A stretch of 64,000 nucleotides of DNA from Simiduia aestuariiviva (GCF_014192475.1 NZ_JACHXZ010000003.1:496001-560000), one strand, 5' to 3'. Positions 53,880 through 63,433 are shown, counted from the first letter of the stretch. The notes: generated by a model from the letters alone, not told the origin. Translations and numbers: made by a program.

Positions 53880-54455
53880 TCAGGTAGAAGTCAAACCGTC
53901 GATGGTGGTCGCCAGCCACAGCAACCTATCCCGCGTGGGGAGTACGAGCGCCTTTTGGCGCTGATTCGTAGCCAAGGGTAGCAGTTGCAGCAGCTGCCAA
54001 CTTAAGGTGGCCACATCGGTCACCGGCGGCAATGCCAAACTGGCGACGCTCGGATGGGACTTCAACTGATTGAGCACATCGAGCAACCCGTCCCAATCCG
54101 CCAGCGATTCATGGCATGGCTGCTGCGCCAACACTTCACACTGCCCGACCACTAGCCCATCGGGCTGCGAGTGATGGGCGAGTATGCGGGTTACCGCGCG
54201 CCCTTCAATCGTGACGCCGAGCAACCCATCGGGCAGCGGATCCCAGTCGACAATGGCCACTTCAACGGCCACTGGAAAAAAGCTGGCCTGACCAACCTCG
54301 GCACCCTCGTAAATTTGCGCCACCACAAAGCCCGAATCTGTGCGCATTTGCTGCGTGAGCATCGACAGATAACGCTGCTCAAAAATCCGCAGAGGCAACC
54401 GCACGCCGGGCATCGGCATTTGCTTGAGCGGAAAGATGGGCAGCGGTTCAGCCAT
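53880..54455 (-). CDS. LON N-terminal (substrate-binding) domain protein
   Basis: A 191-residue stand-alone LON domain: LPIFPLKQMPMPGVRLPLRIFEQRYLSMLTQQM followed by a beta-barrel and helical end. It lacks the ATPase and protease of Lon. Stand-alone forms occur in many Proteobacteria; their role is unclear. ATG 54455 overlaps the end of the RND transporter gene by 8 bases, so the two are translationally linked. Confidence 0.88.
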   Translation of the reverse strand: MAEPLPIFPLKQMPMPGVRLPLRIFEQRYLSMLTQQMRTDSGFVVAQIYEGAEVGQASFFPVAVEVAIVDWDPLPDGLLGVTIEGRAVTRILAHHSQPDGLVVGQCEVLAQQPCHESLADWDGLLDVLNQLKSHPSVASLALPPVTDVATLSWQLLQLLPLATNQRQKALVLPTRDRLLWLATTIDGLTST

Positions 54456-57021
54456 CGCGACGTTCAGCACCAAAGGGCTTGAGCACCAAAATCAACTTCG
54501 GCAGCAGGGTCAGCGCCGCCAGAATCGCGGCCAACATGGCCAGCGCGGTTAACAGGCCGAAATACACTGAGGGGATAAAATTAGACAGCGCCAAAATAGA
54601 AAAGCCTTGAATAATAATCACTGACGTATAGAACAATGCGCGACCAATAGAACCGTGGGCCCGATGCATTGACGCCATGTACTGACCAGATTGTTCAAAT
54701 TCGCGACGGAATCGGTGCATGTAGTGGATCGTATTATCCACCCCAATGCCCACCACAATGGCGGCAATGGTAATCGTCATCATATCCAACGCGATACCCG
54801 CCAATCCCATCACGCCCAGCACCACCGCTGCCGCCAATAGGTTGGGCAGTATGCCGATTAAGGCCAGCAATAGGCTGCGAAACAGCACACTCATCATCAA
54901 CGCAATGCCTAAAAACACCGCGCCCAAGGTAACGATTTGCGAGTGGAATAAACTCTGCAGCATGTTGTTGTACAGCACCAGCACGCCGGAAAACTTCACC
55001 TGCGCCGGCGCCAAATCGAGCGCATCGCCAGTGGCGTAGGCGCGAATTTTTTCAATCAATTCCGCTCGCCGCAGATTCGGGTCCGTCTCTTTCACGCGCA
55101 GAGTGATGCGCGCCTGATTGTGTTCGGCCGACAAATACGGCGACACTAAGAGCTTGTTGACGTTGTCGGGCAGCGACTGGCGCAGCACGGCCAATTCAAA
55201 GTCATTGAGCGGCGCGCCATTAATATCGCGTGCCACCTTGTATGCCGTAGCCAGCGATTGCACCTTGCCCACTTCGGGCAGCGTTTCAAGGTAATCGTGT
55301 AGCTGCTCTATTTGCGCCAATCCGGCCCCGGTAAACCAGTAGCTTTCGCGGGTGGGTGTATTGGGGTTCTGCTCAGAGAAAGGATCCACTTCGGCAAAGG
55401 GGTCCACCTCTAACACGGGCTCTGGCGCATCAAACGGGTCGGGCGTATCGAAGGCGTCCACTTCGTTAAATGGATCGTTGGCAGCATTGTCCTGAGAGGG
55501 CCCCACAATCGGCCCCTCCAATAAAATATCCAGAGTTGCCGTGCCACCCAGATTTTGGTCGATAACCGTCATACCCTGATAGATTTCAGTAGAGGGGCGG
55601 AAGTAGTCGATAAAGCGGTTTTCCACTTTGAGCTGGCTGATGCCCAGCCCACTCAATGCCGCCAATCCCAACGCCAGCAACAACACAGAACCGCCAAAGC
55701 GTTCCGTAAAGCGCGCAAAAAATAACGTGAAGGCTGGATTATCGTCGGCCCGAGCAGCTGCCGCCAATCGATCCCGCCCAGCCCACATGAGGCCAGCCGG
55801 TATAATCACAAACGCCAGGGTGGTGGCCACCGCCAAGCCAATCACCATCATCCAGCCAAAATCCATAACGGGCCGAATATTGCTAACCACCAGCGAGGCG
55901 AAAGCCACCATGGTGGTCATTACGGTGTACACAATGGGCTTAAACATCAGCTGCACTGTCTGCTCAACCAACATCTGTTGAGGTTGCGCAGGTTGGTGCG
56001 CCGCCAACTCTCGGTACCGAACCACTAAGTGGATAGTGATCGCCAAGCCAATGATCATGAGCAGCGCCACGAAGTTGGATGAAATCACCGTCAGGCGCCA
56101 ATCGATCCAGCTCAACCAACCCAGCATCGCCAGCACGGCGCCGACCGCCGTCATCAAGGGCAAAACCACAAACACCCAGTTGCGGAAAATGATGGCCATC
56201 AACACCAAAATAAACAGCAATATCGCTGAGCCAAACACCACCAAGTCGCTTTTAATGAACGCGATCATATCGGCGGTGATCATGGTCACACCACCCAGAA
56301 AAATTTGCGCCTCGTCCTTGTAGTGCGAAACGATCTCGCGCACCTGCGCCACGCGTGCCGCTGCGCGCTCAGATTCAGCGGTTCGATACGCCAAAAATTC
56401 TGCGCTCACGGCCTCGAGCCGCGCGCGCTGGGCTGCGCTCAATTCGCCCTTGCGGGCCAGCGTGCGCAGGGTGTCGCGCTCGCGCACCATGCCGATGTAG
56501 GTTTCGTCAACGGCGAGATTTAACAATATTGCGGTGGTTTGGCCGTCGGGGCCGAGCAACATTTCCTTGTACACCGGGCTCAGTAAAAATTCTTTTTCAG
56601 CGAGCGCCCGATCGACGCTGGGGTCACTCAGTGTGGTGGGATTAGATAGCCCGCCCATGCTCACTAGCGGGCTATAGAGCAAAGGCACATTTAAAATACT
56701 GTTGACGCCGACAACGCCGGGCACTTCAGCCAGTTCTGCCTGTAGCGCTGCGAGGTTCGCCAAGCTGGCGTCCGACATCAAGGGCGCCTTGGGGGTATAG
56801 GTCACCACCAAGAAATCGCCAGACTGGTAGCGCTTGCTGATTTCCCGGAAGTAGTCCACCGAGGCGTCCTGCTCCAGAGTGAGCGAATCGGCAGAGGCGT
56901 CGAGCTTGAAGTTGGGTAGGCCCGCGGCGAGACCCGCCAGCAATAGCGCAACCAGCGCGAGCGCCAGCCGCGGGCGAGAAATAACGAGCCCGTGGTACAG
57001 GCGGTATAAAAAGTGAGTCAT
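54448..57021 (-). CDS. RND/MMPL-superfamily transporter with acidic DPF-repeat insert
   Basis: An 857-residue inner-membrane protein with the two-fold RND/MMPL layout: N-terminal helix (about residues 16-34), a periplasmic loop, six helices including IGLAITIHLVVRYREL, a second periplasmic loop, and six helices including VGIGVDNTIHYMHRFRREF (proton-relay aspartate). Related to the HpnN/actinorhodin-type predicted exporters. The second loop holds a unique acidic insert of about 45 residues with repeated DPF (NDPFNEV, DPFDAP, VDPFAEV, DPFSEQ). I take ATG 57021 (MTHFLYRLYHG); upstream starts lack support. Substrate unknown, possibly a lipid. Confidence 0.88.
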   Translation of the reverse strand: MTHFLYRLYHGLVISRPRLALALVALLLAGLAAGLPNFKLDASADSLTLEQDASVDYFREISKRYQSGDFLVVTYTPKAPLMSDASLANLAALQAELAEVPGVVGVNSILNVPLLYSPLVSMGGLSNPTTLSDPSVDRALAEKEFLLSPVYKEMLLGPDGQTTAILLNLAVDETYIGMVRERDTLRTLARKGELSAAQRARLEAVSAEFLAYRTAESERAAARVAQVREIVSHYKDEAQIFLGGVTMITADMIAFIKSDLVVFGSAILLFILVLMAIIFRNWVFVVLPLMTAVGAVLAMLGWLSWIDWRLTVISSNFVALLMIIGLAITIHLVVRYRELAAHQPAQPQQMLVEQTVQLMFKPIVYTVMTTMVAFASLVVSNIRPVMDFGWMMVIGLAVATTLAFVIIPAGLMWAGRDRLAAAARADDNPAFTLFFARFTERFGGSVLLLALGLAALSGLGISQLKVENRFIDYFRPSTEIYQGMTVIDQNLGGTATLDILLEGPIVGPSQDNAANDPFNEVDAFDTPDPFDAPEPVLEVDPFAEVDPFSEQNPNTPTRESYWFTGAGLAQIEQLHDYLETLPEVGKVQSLATAYKVARDINGAPLNDFELAVLRQSLPDNVNKLLVSPYLSAEHNQARITLRVKETDPNLRRAELIEKIRAYATGDALDLAPAQVKFSGVLVLYNNMLQSLFHSQIVTLGAVFLGIALMMSVLFRSLLLALIGILPNLLAAAVVLGVMGLAGIALDMMTITIAAIVVGIGVDNTIHYMHRFRREFEQSGQYMASMHRAHGSIGRALFYTSVIIIQGFSILALSNFIPSVYFGLLTALAMLAAILAALTLLPKLILVLKPFGAERRDG
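55365..55485 (-). repeat. DNA encoding the DPF repeats
   Basis: Short degenerate direct repeats of the type GATCC/GGGTCCAC-TTCGGCAAA lie inside the RND gene and encode the DPF series. They suggest expansion by slippage. Confidence 0.6.
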
Positions 57022-57358
57022 GGATAATCTGCAGATGGTAGCCGTCCCTAGGAGCGACATTATGGTGGTTACACCGGCAAATTTAAACTGCCGTTTAAAT
57101 TTATTGTTAAAACCAGTCATTGGGCGCAAGCACGCGCCCTTGGGTGGCCCGGAGGCCTTCCTGCACTTATACGCGGGCGAAATCACCGTGGATTAATCCC
57201 GCCCGGGAACAGAAGCCTTGAGTGGAGAGCCGACTTAATCGTTACAGTTGACTCCCCAAGGAGCAGGGAGCGCGAGCGGCTAAGACATTGTTTTCAGTTA
57301 TACTCGCGGCTTAATTATCCCGCACGGACGATTTCACGCGCACTGGCACTTGGTTGGC
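57022..57358. other. Divergent promoter region of the RND and FHA genes
   Basis: 337 bases without a called gene. TATACT at 57299-57304 (plus strand) is a possible -10 for the FHA gene; no confident -35 is present. Nothing else is recognised. Confidence 0.4.
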
Positions 57359-58198
57359 ATGTATAAAATTCAGCTCAAAGGTCAATCCGGCGAATCCCAT
57401 TGGGTGGCCGAGAAAAACGTGATGCTCGGCAGCGCTGCCGATTGCACCTTGGTGGCCGAGGGCGCTGAAGCGCACCATGCGCGCTTGATCACCCAAAATG
57501 GCCATTTGATTCTGCGCGACAATCGCAGCCAGACAGGCAGCTATGTAAATGGCCAGCGAGTGACTGAGCGCGAACTCTTCCCCAGCGACACCATCCGTTT
57601 AGGCACCGCCGAATTGATCGTGCTCGGCCCAGACGACGCCCTATCCGAGTCCGACAACAGCCACCTCGCCAAGCGCTGGTGCCTCGTGAGTGACAGCAGC
57701 TGGCTCGCCGGCCAAGAATTTGTCATCGCGCCCGGCATGTCGGCCATTGGCCGCGGCGCCCAGTGCGGGATCGTCATTCCCGGCACCCACCTGTCGCGCC
57801 AGCACGCCGAGTTTGAACTGCTCGACAACCAACTCAAAATTCGCGACTTGGGCTCTGCCAACGGCAGCTTTGTCAACGACCATCGCATCGCCGCACACCA
57901 GCAGGTGCGACTGGTGCCCGGCGACCGATTGCGCTTTGACGTCTACAGCTTTCGCGTCATCGGCCCCGGCATGACCACCGGCAGCACCCGCCTTCGACAA
58001 AGCCTGTCTGACAGCGCCATCAAAGAGCGCAAAGCCATTAACACCGATCCCAAACACTGGAAAACCAAACCCACCTCCCCCGGCAACCGTGAAGAGCCGC
58101 GCCCCGTGAGCCACGGGCACCGGATAGCGCTGGCAATTATCGCCGGCCTGCTGGTCGCCGCTGGGGGCTATTTGAGTGCGATTCTGAAATGGTGGTAG
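57359..58198 (+). CDS. Tandem FHA-domain membrane protein
   Basis: A 279-residue protein with two FHA domains. The first (about residues 5-85) is degenerate (GSAADCTL, HHARLITQNG, SYVNGQRV); the second (about 105-205) is canonical: SAIGRGAQCGIVIPGTHLSRQHAEFELLDNQLKIRDLGSANGSFVNDHRI with the GR, S-R-H and NG residues that bind phosphothreonine. A basic linker and a C-terminal membrane helix (about 252-276) follow. The gene cluster also has a PP2C phosphatase, the usual antagonist of FHA signalling; no Ser/Thr kinase is visible. Overlaps hprA by 10 bases. Confidence 0.88.
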   Translation: MYKIQLKGQSGESHWVAEKNVMLGSAADCTLVAEGAEAHHARLITQNGHLILRDNRSQTGSYVNGQRVTERELFPSDTIRLGTAELIVLGPDDALSESDNSHLAKRWCLVSDSSWLAGQEFVIAPGMSAIGRGAQCGIVIPGTHLSRQHAEFELLDNQLKIRDLGSANGSFVNDHRIAAHQQVRLVPGDRLRFDVYSFRVIGPGMTTGSTRLRQSLSDSAIKERKAINTDPKHWKTKPTSPGNREEPRPVSHGHRIALAIIAGLLVAAGGYLSAILKWW

Positions 58199-59160
58199 CG
58201 CTGCGACAGGGCGTGATACTCGACGCCGACAGTTTAGGGCCGGCCGATCTCGATTTATCTGGCCTGCTCAACAGTCTGCCCCACTGGCACTGCTTCGACA
58301 GTACAACCCCAGCGCAATTGTCCGCGCACATCGCCGACGCCGAGGTCGTGGTCACAAATAAGGTGGTGCTCAACGCCGACACATTGCGGCGCCATCCACA
58401 GCTCAAGCTCATTTGCGTGGCCGCCACCGGCACTAACAACGTCGACCTCGCCGCGGCGCGCGCGCAGGGCATCACTGTCTGCAATGTGGTTAATTACGGG
58501 CCCCGTTCTGTGGCTCAGCACGCCCTGATGCTGATGCTCAATCTCGCCACCCGCGCACCCGACTACAGCCGCAGCGCTACCAATGGCCGCTGGAGCCAAA
58601 GTCCGTTTTTTTGCTTGCTGGATCACCCCATCGTCGAGCTGGCAGGCAAAACCTTGGGCATCGTGGGCTATGGCGTACTGGGCCAGCAGGTGGCGCAACT
58701 CGGGTCGGCACTCGGCATGAATACAATGATCAGCGCGCGCCCCGGCAGTGACACTGTGCCCGCAGGTCGCCACCCCTTTGATGACGTATTGGCCCAGGCC
58801 GATGTGCTTTCACTGCACTGCCCGCTTACCGAGACTAACCATCAACTCATCAATGCCCGGCGCTTGGCGCGCATGAAACCGAGCGCGTTTCTCATAAACT
58901 GCGCGCGCGGCGGATTGATCGATGAGTTAGCGCTCGCCGAGGCGTTGCGACAAGGGCGTTTGGCCGGCGCAGGGCTCGACGTGCTCAGCCAGGAGCCACC
59001 GCCGGCAGACCATCCGCTGCTGGCGAGCGACATTCCAAACCTGATAATTACGCCCCACACAGCCTGGGCCAGCCGCGAGGCGCGCCAAAACCTCATCGAC
59101 ATTCTGGCCGACAATGTGCGGGCCTATTTAGCGGGCCAAGCCATTAATCAAGTGGGCTAA
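58189..59160 (+). CDS. hprA: D-2-hydroxyacid dehydrogenase, glycerate/hydroxypyruvate type
   Basis: A 323-residue NAD-dependent dehydrogenase. NAD-binding motif GIVGYGVLGQQVAQLG, catalytic Arg in INCARGGLIDE, Glu in LSQEPPP and His in ITPHTAWAS. It reduces hydroxypyruvate or glyoxylate. Substrate assignment to glycerate dehydrogenase rests on family similarity (TNNVDLAAARAQGITVCNVVNYG) and is moderately certain. It overlaps the FHA gene by 10 bases, so it shares its transcript, which is unusual for a metabolic enzyme. Confidence 0.87.
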   Translation: MVVALRQGVILDADSLGPADLDLSGLLNSLPHWHCFDSTTPAQLSAHIADAEVVVTNKVVLNADTLRRHPQLKLICVAATGTNNVDLAAARAQGITVCNVVNYGPRSVAQHALMLMLNLATRAPDYSRSATNGRWSQSPFFCLLDHPIVELAGKTLGIVGYGVLGQQVAQLGSALGMNTMISARPGSDTVPAGRHPFDDVLAQADVLSLHCPLTETNHQLINARRLARMKPSAFLINCARGGLIDELALAEALRQGRLAGAGLDVLSQEPPPADHPLLASDIPNLIITPHTAWASREARQNLIDILADNVRAYLAGQAINQVG

Positions 59161-59170
59161 ACGCCCCCGC

Positions 59171-59917
59171 TCAGCGCGCCGTCAACACCACGGCCGACAC
59201 ATTGTCATCGGCGCCGCGCTGCTTGGCCGCCTCGATCAAACTGCGCGCCATGACGGCGGGCGCCACTGGCTGCGACAGGCAGCGGCGCCAATCGGCGGCG
59301 ACTAACGCATTTGAAACGCCATCGCTGCACAGTACGTAGCAATCTCCCGGCGCGCTGCGATGCACCGCCGCCGAAAAGTCGAAATCATCGGGGGCGCCCA
59401 AGGCGCGCGTTAAAATGTGCTTATTGGGGTGGTTGGCAATGTCCGCTTCCGACAGCTCACCGCTGCCCCTCAACACCTCGACATAGGTGTGATCGCGCGT
59501 AAGCCGCGCCAACTCACCCGCGCGCCACCGATAACAGCGCGAGTCGCCCGCATGCAGCAAGGCCATTTGATCGCCCCAACCAAAACCGCAGATCAGGGTG
59601 GTGCCCATTCGGGCCAATTGCGGCTGCGCTTGCTGCTCAGACAGTATCCGGCGATGGGCAGCGCGCGCCGACTGTAACAAGCGCTCTAGCACCGCATCGC
59701 CATCGGCGCCCGAGGCCTCTGGCAACCAGTCTTGCAGACGATACAAAAACACTTCCAGAGCCAGCGTACTGGCCACCTCACCACCGGCGTAGCCGCCCAT
59801 GCCATCGGCCACCAAACCCAAGGCCCAGCGCCCCTGTGCGTCCACCAACCAATCTACGGCGTCTTCGTTGTGGTCGCGCCCACCGCGGTCTGTGTGACCG
59901 CCTACTGCCAGCTGCAT
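59171..59917 (-). CDS. PP2C-family protein serine/threonine phosphatase
   Basis: A 248-residue metal-dependent phosphatase: GGHTDRGGRDHNEDAVDWL (N-E-D metal ligands), GLVADGMGGYAGGEVAS, MGTTLICGFGWGDQMALLHAGDSRCYRWRAGELARLTRDHTYV and CYVLCSDGVSNAL, DDNVSAVVL. Cytoplasmic. Start is ATG 59917, overlapping the mpl stop as TGATG. Likely reverses phosphorylation read by the nearby FHA protein (inference). Confidence 0.93.
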   Translation of the reverse strand: MQLAVGGHTDRGGRDHNEDAVDWLVDAQGRWALGLVADGMGGYAGGEVASTLALEVFLYRLQDWLPEASGADGDAVLERLLQSARAAHRRILSEQQAQPQLARMGTTLICGFGWGDQMALLHAGDSRCYRWRAGELARLTRDHTYVEVLRGSGELSEADIANHPNKHILTRALGAPDDFDFSAAVHRSAPGDCYVLCSDGVSNALVAADWRRCLSQPVAPAVMARSLIEAAKQRGADDNVSAVVLTAR

Positions 59918-61290
59918 CAACCCGTCTCCCGTGCTCGCAATGCCTGCATCAATTGTTGATGCACGCCGCCAAATCCGCCATTGCTCATGATCACGATATG
60001 GCTACCCGACTCGCTCAGCGCCACCAAGCGCTGTACCAAATCCGCGTGATCACTCACCACCTCAGCGGGCACGGGCGAGACCTCCAGCAGTGCGTCCAGC
60101 GCCCAATCCACACCCGGCGGCTGGAACCACACCACGCGACTGGCATCGGCACAGGCCTCGGCCAGCACCGCCTTGTGCACGCCCGCGCGCATGGTATTTG
60201 AGCGCGGCTCTATCACCGCCACTATGGGCGCATCGCCCACCTTGGCGCGCAGGCCGGCGAGCGTCGTTTGAATGGCGGTCGGGTGGTGCGCGAAGTCATC
60301 GTAGACCCGACAACCCTGCACCTCGCCCAGCAATTCCATGCGCCGCTTCACGCCCGCAAATTCACACAGCGCGGCCAGCGATACCTCGGGTGTCACGCCC
60401 ACATGGTGCGCGGCCGCCACCGCGGCCAAGCCATTGAGCACATTGTGTAGACCCGTGTGGGGCCAGCGCACCTCGCCCACCCACTGACCTTGATACGCCA
60501 CGCGAAACGCGCTGCCGGCGGGGTCCAATAGCTCATAGTGCCAATCGGCGTCGGTAGATTCAGCGCCGAGTCGGCGCTGCTCGCTCCAGCAACCCTGTGC
60601 AATCACCCGCCCGAGATTGGCGTCGGCGGCGGGATAAATGACGCAGCCATGGCCCGGCAACGTGCGCACCAGATGGTGAAACTGGCGCTCGATGGCCGCC
60701 AGATCGGGAAAGATATCCGCGTGGTCAAATTCCAAATTATTGAGGATGCAGGTGCGCGCGCGGTAGTGCACAAACTTCGAGCGCTTATCGAAGAAGGCAC
60801 TGTCGTATTCATCGGCTTCCACCACGAAAAACGGGCTGCCGCCCAAGCGCGCCGACTGACCGAAATTGGCCGGCACGCCGCCAATTAAAAAGCCCGGCGC
60901 CATACCGGCAAATTCCAGTACCCAGGCCAACATGGCGCTGGTGCTGGTCTTGCCGTGGGTGCCGGCCACCGCTAACACCCAGCGCTCATCGAGCAGGTGA
61001 TCGCGCAAAAATTGAGGGCCCGATGTATAGGGAATAGTGGATTCCAGCAGCGCCTCCACCACCGGATTGCCGCGCGTCATGGCGTTGCCCACCACCACTA
61101 AATCGGGCGCGGGCGATAGCTGGCCTGGATCAAAACCCTGAATTAAATCGATGCCCGCCTGCGCCAACTGATCGCTCATGGGCGGATAGACATTGGCATC
61201 ACAACCGCTGACCTGATGACCCAGCGCCTTTGCCAGTTGCGCCAGCGAACCCATAAACGTGCCGCAGATACCCAGAATATGAACGTGCAT
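59917..61290 (-). CDS. mpl: UDP-N-acetylmuramate:L-alanyl-gamma-D-glutamyl-meso-diaminopimelate ligase
   Basis: A 457-residue Mur-ligase-family enzyme for peptidoglycan recycling. It shows HILGICGTFMGSLAQLAKALGHQVSGCD at the N-terminus, ATP loop AVAGTHGKTSTSAMLAW, VVEADEYDSAFFDKRSKFVHY, and the C-terminal VYDDFAHHPTAIQTTLAGLR. The GTFMG in place of GxGMx distinguishes Mpl from MurC. It reattaches recycled tripeptide to UDP-MurNAc. Divergent from the phosphofructokinase gene. Confidence 0.96.
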   Translation of the reverse strand: MHVHILGICGTFMGSLAQLAKALGHQVSGCDANVYPPMSDQLAQAGIDLIQGFDPGQLSPAPDLVVVGNAMTRGNPVVEALLESTIPYTSGPQFLRDHLLDERWVLAVAGTHGKTSTSAMLAWVLEFAGMAPGFLIGGVPANFGQSARLGGSPFFVVEADEYDSAFFDKRSKFVHYRARTCILNNLEFDHADIFPDLAAIERQFHHLVRTLPGHGCVIYPAADANLGRVIAQGCWSEQRRLGAESTDADWHYELLDPAGSAFRVAYQGQWVGEVRWPHTGLHNVLNGLAAVAAAHHVGVTPEVSLAALCEFAGVKRRMELLGEVQGCRVYDDFAHHPTAIQTTLAGLRAKVGDAPIVAVIEPRSNTMRAGVHKAVLAEACADASRVVWFQPPGVDWALDALLEVSPVPAEVVSDHADLVQRLVALSESGSHIVIMSNGGFGGVHQQLMQALRARETG

Positions 61291-61516
61291 TGTCGAGTGT
61301 CACTTTGTTTTTAAAATTGCCGCAGCTTACCACGCAGCCTTGGACTAACCTATGCGGTGGGCGGTGCGACAACGCAGAATCCACGGCGTTGAGCGCGATT
61401 TTCCACTGCATTCACGGGCCAACTCCAGTATCATGCGGCCCCATCGAGCGGCACAGATCGCACCAGATCGCACAGACGATCCACCTTCAACACGAGACGA
61501 GACGAGAACGCATTTC

Positions 61517-62779
61517 ATGGCTAAGAAAAACGCCTTTTACGCACAATCTGGTGGGGTGACGGCGGTCATTAACGCCAGCGCCTGCGGTGTCATCGAGACG
61601 GCACGCCAACACAAAGACAGCATTGGCAAGGTCTACGCCGGGCACAATGGCATCATCGGTGCACTGCGCGAAGAGCTGATCGACACCAGCAAAGAAACCC
61701 CCAGCACCATCGCCGCGCTGCGCCACACACCGTCGGGCGCCTTTGGCTCATGCCGCTATAAATTAAAAAGTCTGGAACAAAATCGCGCCGAGTACGAGCG
61801 CTTGATTGAAGTCTTCAAGGCCCACAACATCGGTTACTTTTTTTACAACGGTGGCGGCGACTCGGCCGACACCTGCCTGAAAGTCAGCCAACTGTCTGAA
61901 ACCATGGGCTACCCCATTCAGGCCATCCACATTCCCAAAACCGTCGACAACGACCTGCCTCTGACCGACAACTGCCCGGGCTTTGGCTCGGTGGCAAAAT
62001 ACGTGGCGGTGTCCATCAAAGAGGCGGGCCTCGATGTCGCCTCTATGTGCGACTCGTCCACCAAGGTGTTCATACTGGAAGTCATGGGCCGCCACGCTGG
62101 CTGGATTGCCGCCGCCGGCGGCTTGGCTGCGCAGGAAGAAGGCGATGCGCCGCACATCATCCTGTTTCCAGAAATCGCGTTCGACAAAGCCAAGTTTTTA
62201 AAGCGCGTTGACGAGTGCGTGAAAAAGTACGGTTACTGCGCCATCGTCGCCTCCGAGGGCGCACAGTATGCCGACGGCAGCTTCTTGGCCGACTCGGGCA
62301 CCGTGGACGCCTTTGGCCACAAGCAATTGGGCGGTGTTGCGCCCACCTTGGCCGCCATGGTGCGCCAAGAGCTGGGCCTTAAATACCACTGGGCACTGGC
62401 CGATTATCTGCAGCGCGCCGCCCGCCACATCGCCTCCGCCACCGACGTCGAGCAGGCCTACGCCGTGGGCAAGGCCGCTGTCGAAATGGCAGTGGCTGGC
62501 AAGACGGGCGTGATGGCTGCCATCGTGCGGGGCAAAGGCAAACGCTACAGCTGGAGTATCGGTGAAGCACCGCTGGAAAAAGTGGCAAACGTAGAGCAGA
62601 AGATGCCGCGCAATTTCATCACCAAAGATGGCTTTGGCATCACCGAAAAAGCGCGCGAATACCTCGCCCCGCTGATTCAGGGCGAAGACTACCCGCCCTA
62701 CAAACACGGCATGCCCGTGTACGCGCGCCTGAAAAAAATCATCGCGCCGAAAAAGCTCAACACCGAATTTAAGGTGTAA
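61517..62779 (+). CDS. PPi-dependent-type 6-phosphofructokinase
   Basis: A 420-residue phosphofructokinase of the PPi-dependent group: AQSGGVTAVINASACGVIE, then YFFYNGGGDSADTC in place of the GGDGS of ATP enzymes, IPKTVDNDLPLTDNCPGFGS (lysine in PKTVDND) and VMGRHAGWIAAAGG. It uses pyrophosphate to phosphorylate fructose 6-phosphate reversibly. I place the start at ATG 61517; the frame further upstream has no ribosome site and no similarity. Marine gammaproteobacteria often use this in place of ATP-PFK. Some members of this group use other donors or sugar phosphates, so the exact substrate pair is inferred. Confidence 0.87.
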   Translation: MAKKNAFYAQSGGVTAVINASACGVIETARQHKDSIGKVYAGHNGIIGALREELIDTSKETPSTIAALRHTPSGAFGSCRYKLKSLEQNRAEYERLIEVFKAHNIGYFFYNGGGDSADTCLKVSQLSETMGYPIQAIHIPKTVDNDLPLTDNCPGFGSVAKYVAVSIKEAGLDVASMCDSSTKVFILEVMGRHAGWIAAAGGLAAQEEGDAPHIILFPEIAFDKAKFLKRVDECVKKYGYCAIVASEGAQYADGSFLADSGTVDAFGHKQLGGVAPTLAAMVRQELGLKYHWALADYLQRAARHIASATDVEQAYAVGKAAVEMAVAGKTGVMAAIVRGKGKRYSWSIGEAPLEKVANVEQKMPRNFITKDGFGITEKAREYLAPLIQGEDYPPYKHGMPVYARLKKIIAPKKLNTEFKV

Positions 62780-62785
62780 CGCGAC

Positions 62786-62807
62786 TGCCCCGAGCCTCCT
62801 CGGGGCA
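62786..62807. terminator. Stem-loop after the phosphofructokinase gene
   Basis: TGCCCCGAG/CTCGGGGCA with a 4-base loop, 7 bases past the stop. No T-run follows, so termination is uncertain. Confidence 0.5.
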
Positions 62808-62836
62808 AGCTTCCGCCACAACGCTTGGCACACCAA

Positions 62837-63433
62837 CTAGTTCTGCGCCGCGCCCCAAATGGTCTCTAGACGTCGATCGCGGCCACAACCGTGTCGATAG
62901 TAGCGATAGCGGAGCGGATTGCGCAGGTAATAATCCTGATGGTATTGCTCTGCGGGGTAAAAGGTCGCCGCCGGCTCCAAAGTAGTGACCACCGGCTCAT
63001 CAAACTGCGCCTGAATCGCATTTAAGCTCGCGGCAGCCGCCGAGCGCTGTGCTTCATCAGCGTAAAATATTGCCGCACGGTAGTGACTGCCCTTGTCGCA
63101 AAACTGGCCAGCCGCGTCAAAGGGGTCAACATTGCGCCAGTAGACTGCCAACAATTGTTCATAGCCTATTTTGCTGGGATCGAATTCGACGCGCACCACT
63201 TCCGCATGCCCCGTGCCGCCAGCAGACACCTGCTTGTACGTGGGGTTGTCCAGCTGCCCACCCATATAGCCCGACGTGGTGGCGACAACGCCCGGCAACT
63301 CATCGAACGGCTTTTCCATACACCAAAAACAACCGCCCGCGAACACCGCACTCGCCACCTCGGCCTTAATCGGCCCCGCACACACCAAGGCAATCAATGC
63401 CAATGCGCGCCCAATGCTCGTCGATTTATACAT
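62837..63433 (-). CDS. msrA: Periplasmic peptide methionine sulfoxide reductase A
   Basis: A 198-residue MsrA with a signal peptide (MYKSTSIGRALALIALVCAGPIKA), so it acts in the periplasm or outer membrane. The active site is in AVFAGGCFWCMEKPFDELPGVVATTSGYMGGQLDNPTYKQVSAGGTGHAEVVRVEFD with the nucleophilic cysteine of GCFWC. It reduces methionine-S-sulfoxide in proteins. Typical length; the second catalytic cysteine may lie in YYRHGCGRDRR near the end. Confidence 0.95.
   Translation of the reverse strand: MYKSTSIGRALALIALVCAGPIKAEVASAVFAGGCFWCMEKPFDELPGVVATTSGYMGGQLDNPTYKQVSAGGTGHAEVVRVEFDPSKIGYEQLLAVYWRNVDPFDAAGQFCDKGSHYRAAIFYADEAQRSAAAASLNAIQAQFDEPVVTTLEPAATFYPAEQYHQDYYLRNPLRYRYYRHGCGRDRRLETIWGAAQN

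Noticed and set aside
57641-58120. 159-codon minus-strand frame opposite the FHA gene
   Set aside because: Mirror of a conserved FHA frame; no motif or ribosome site.
62198-62836. 212-codon minus-strand frame antisense to the phosphofructokinase
   Set aside because: The phosphofructokinase is clear on the plus strand, and the antisense frame carries no motif.
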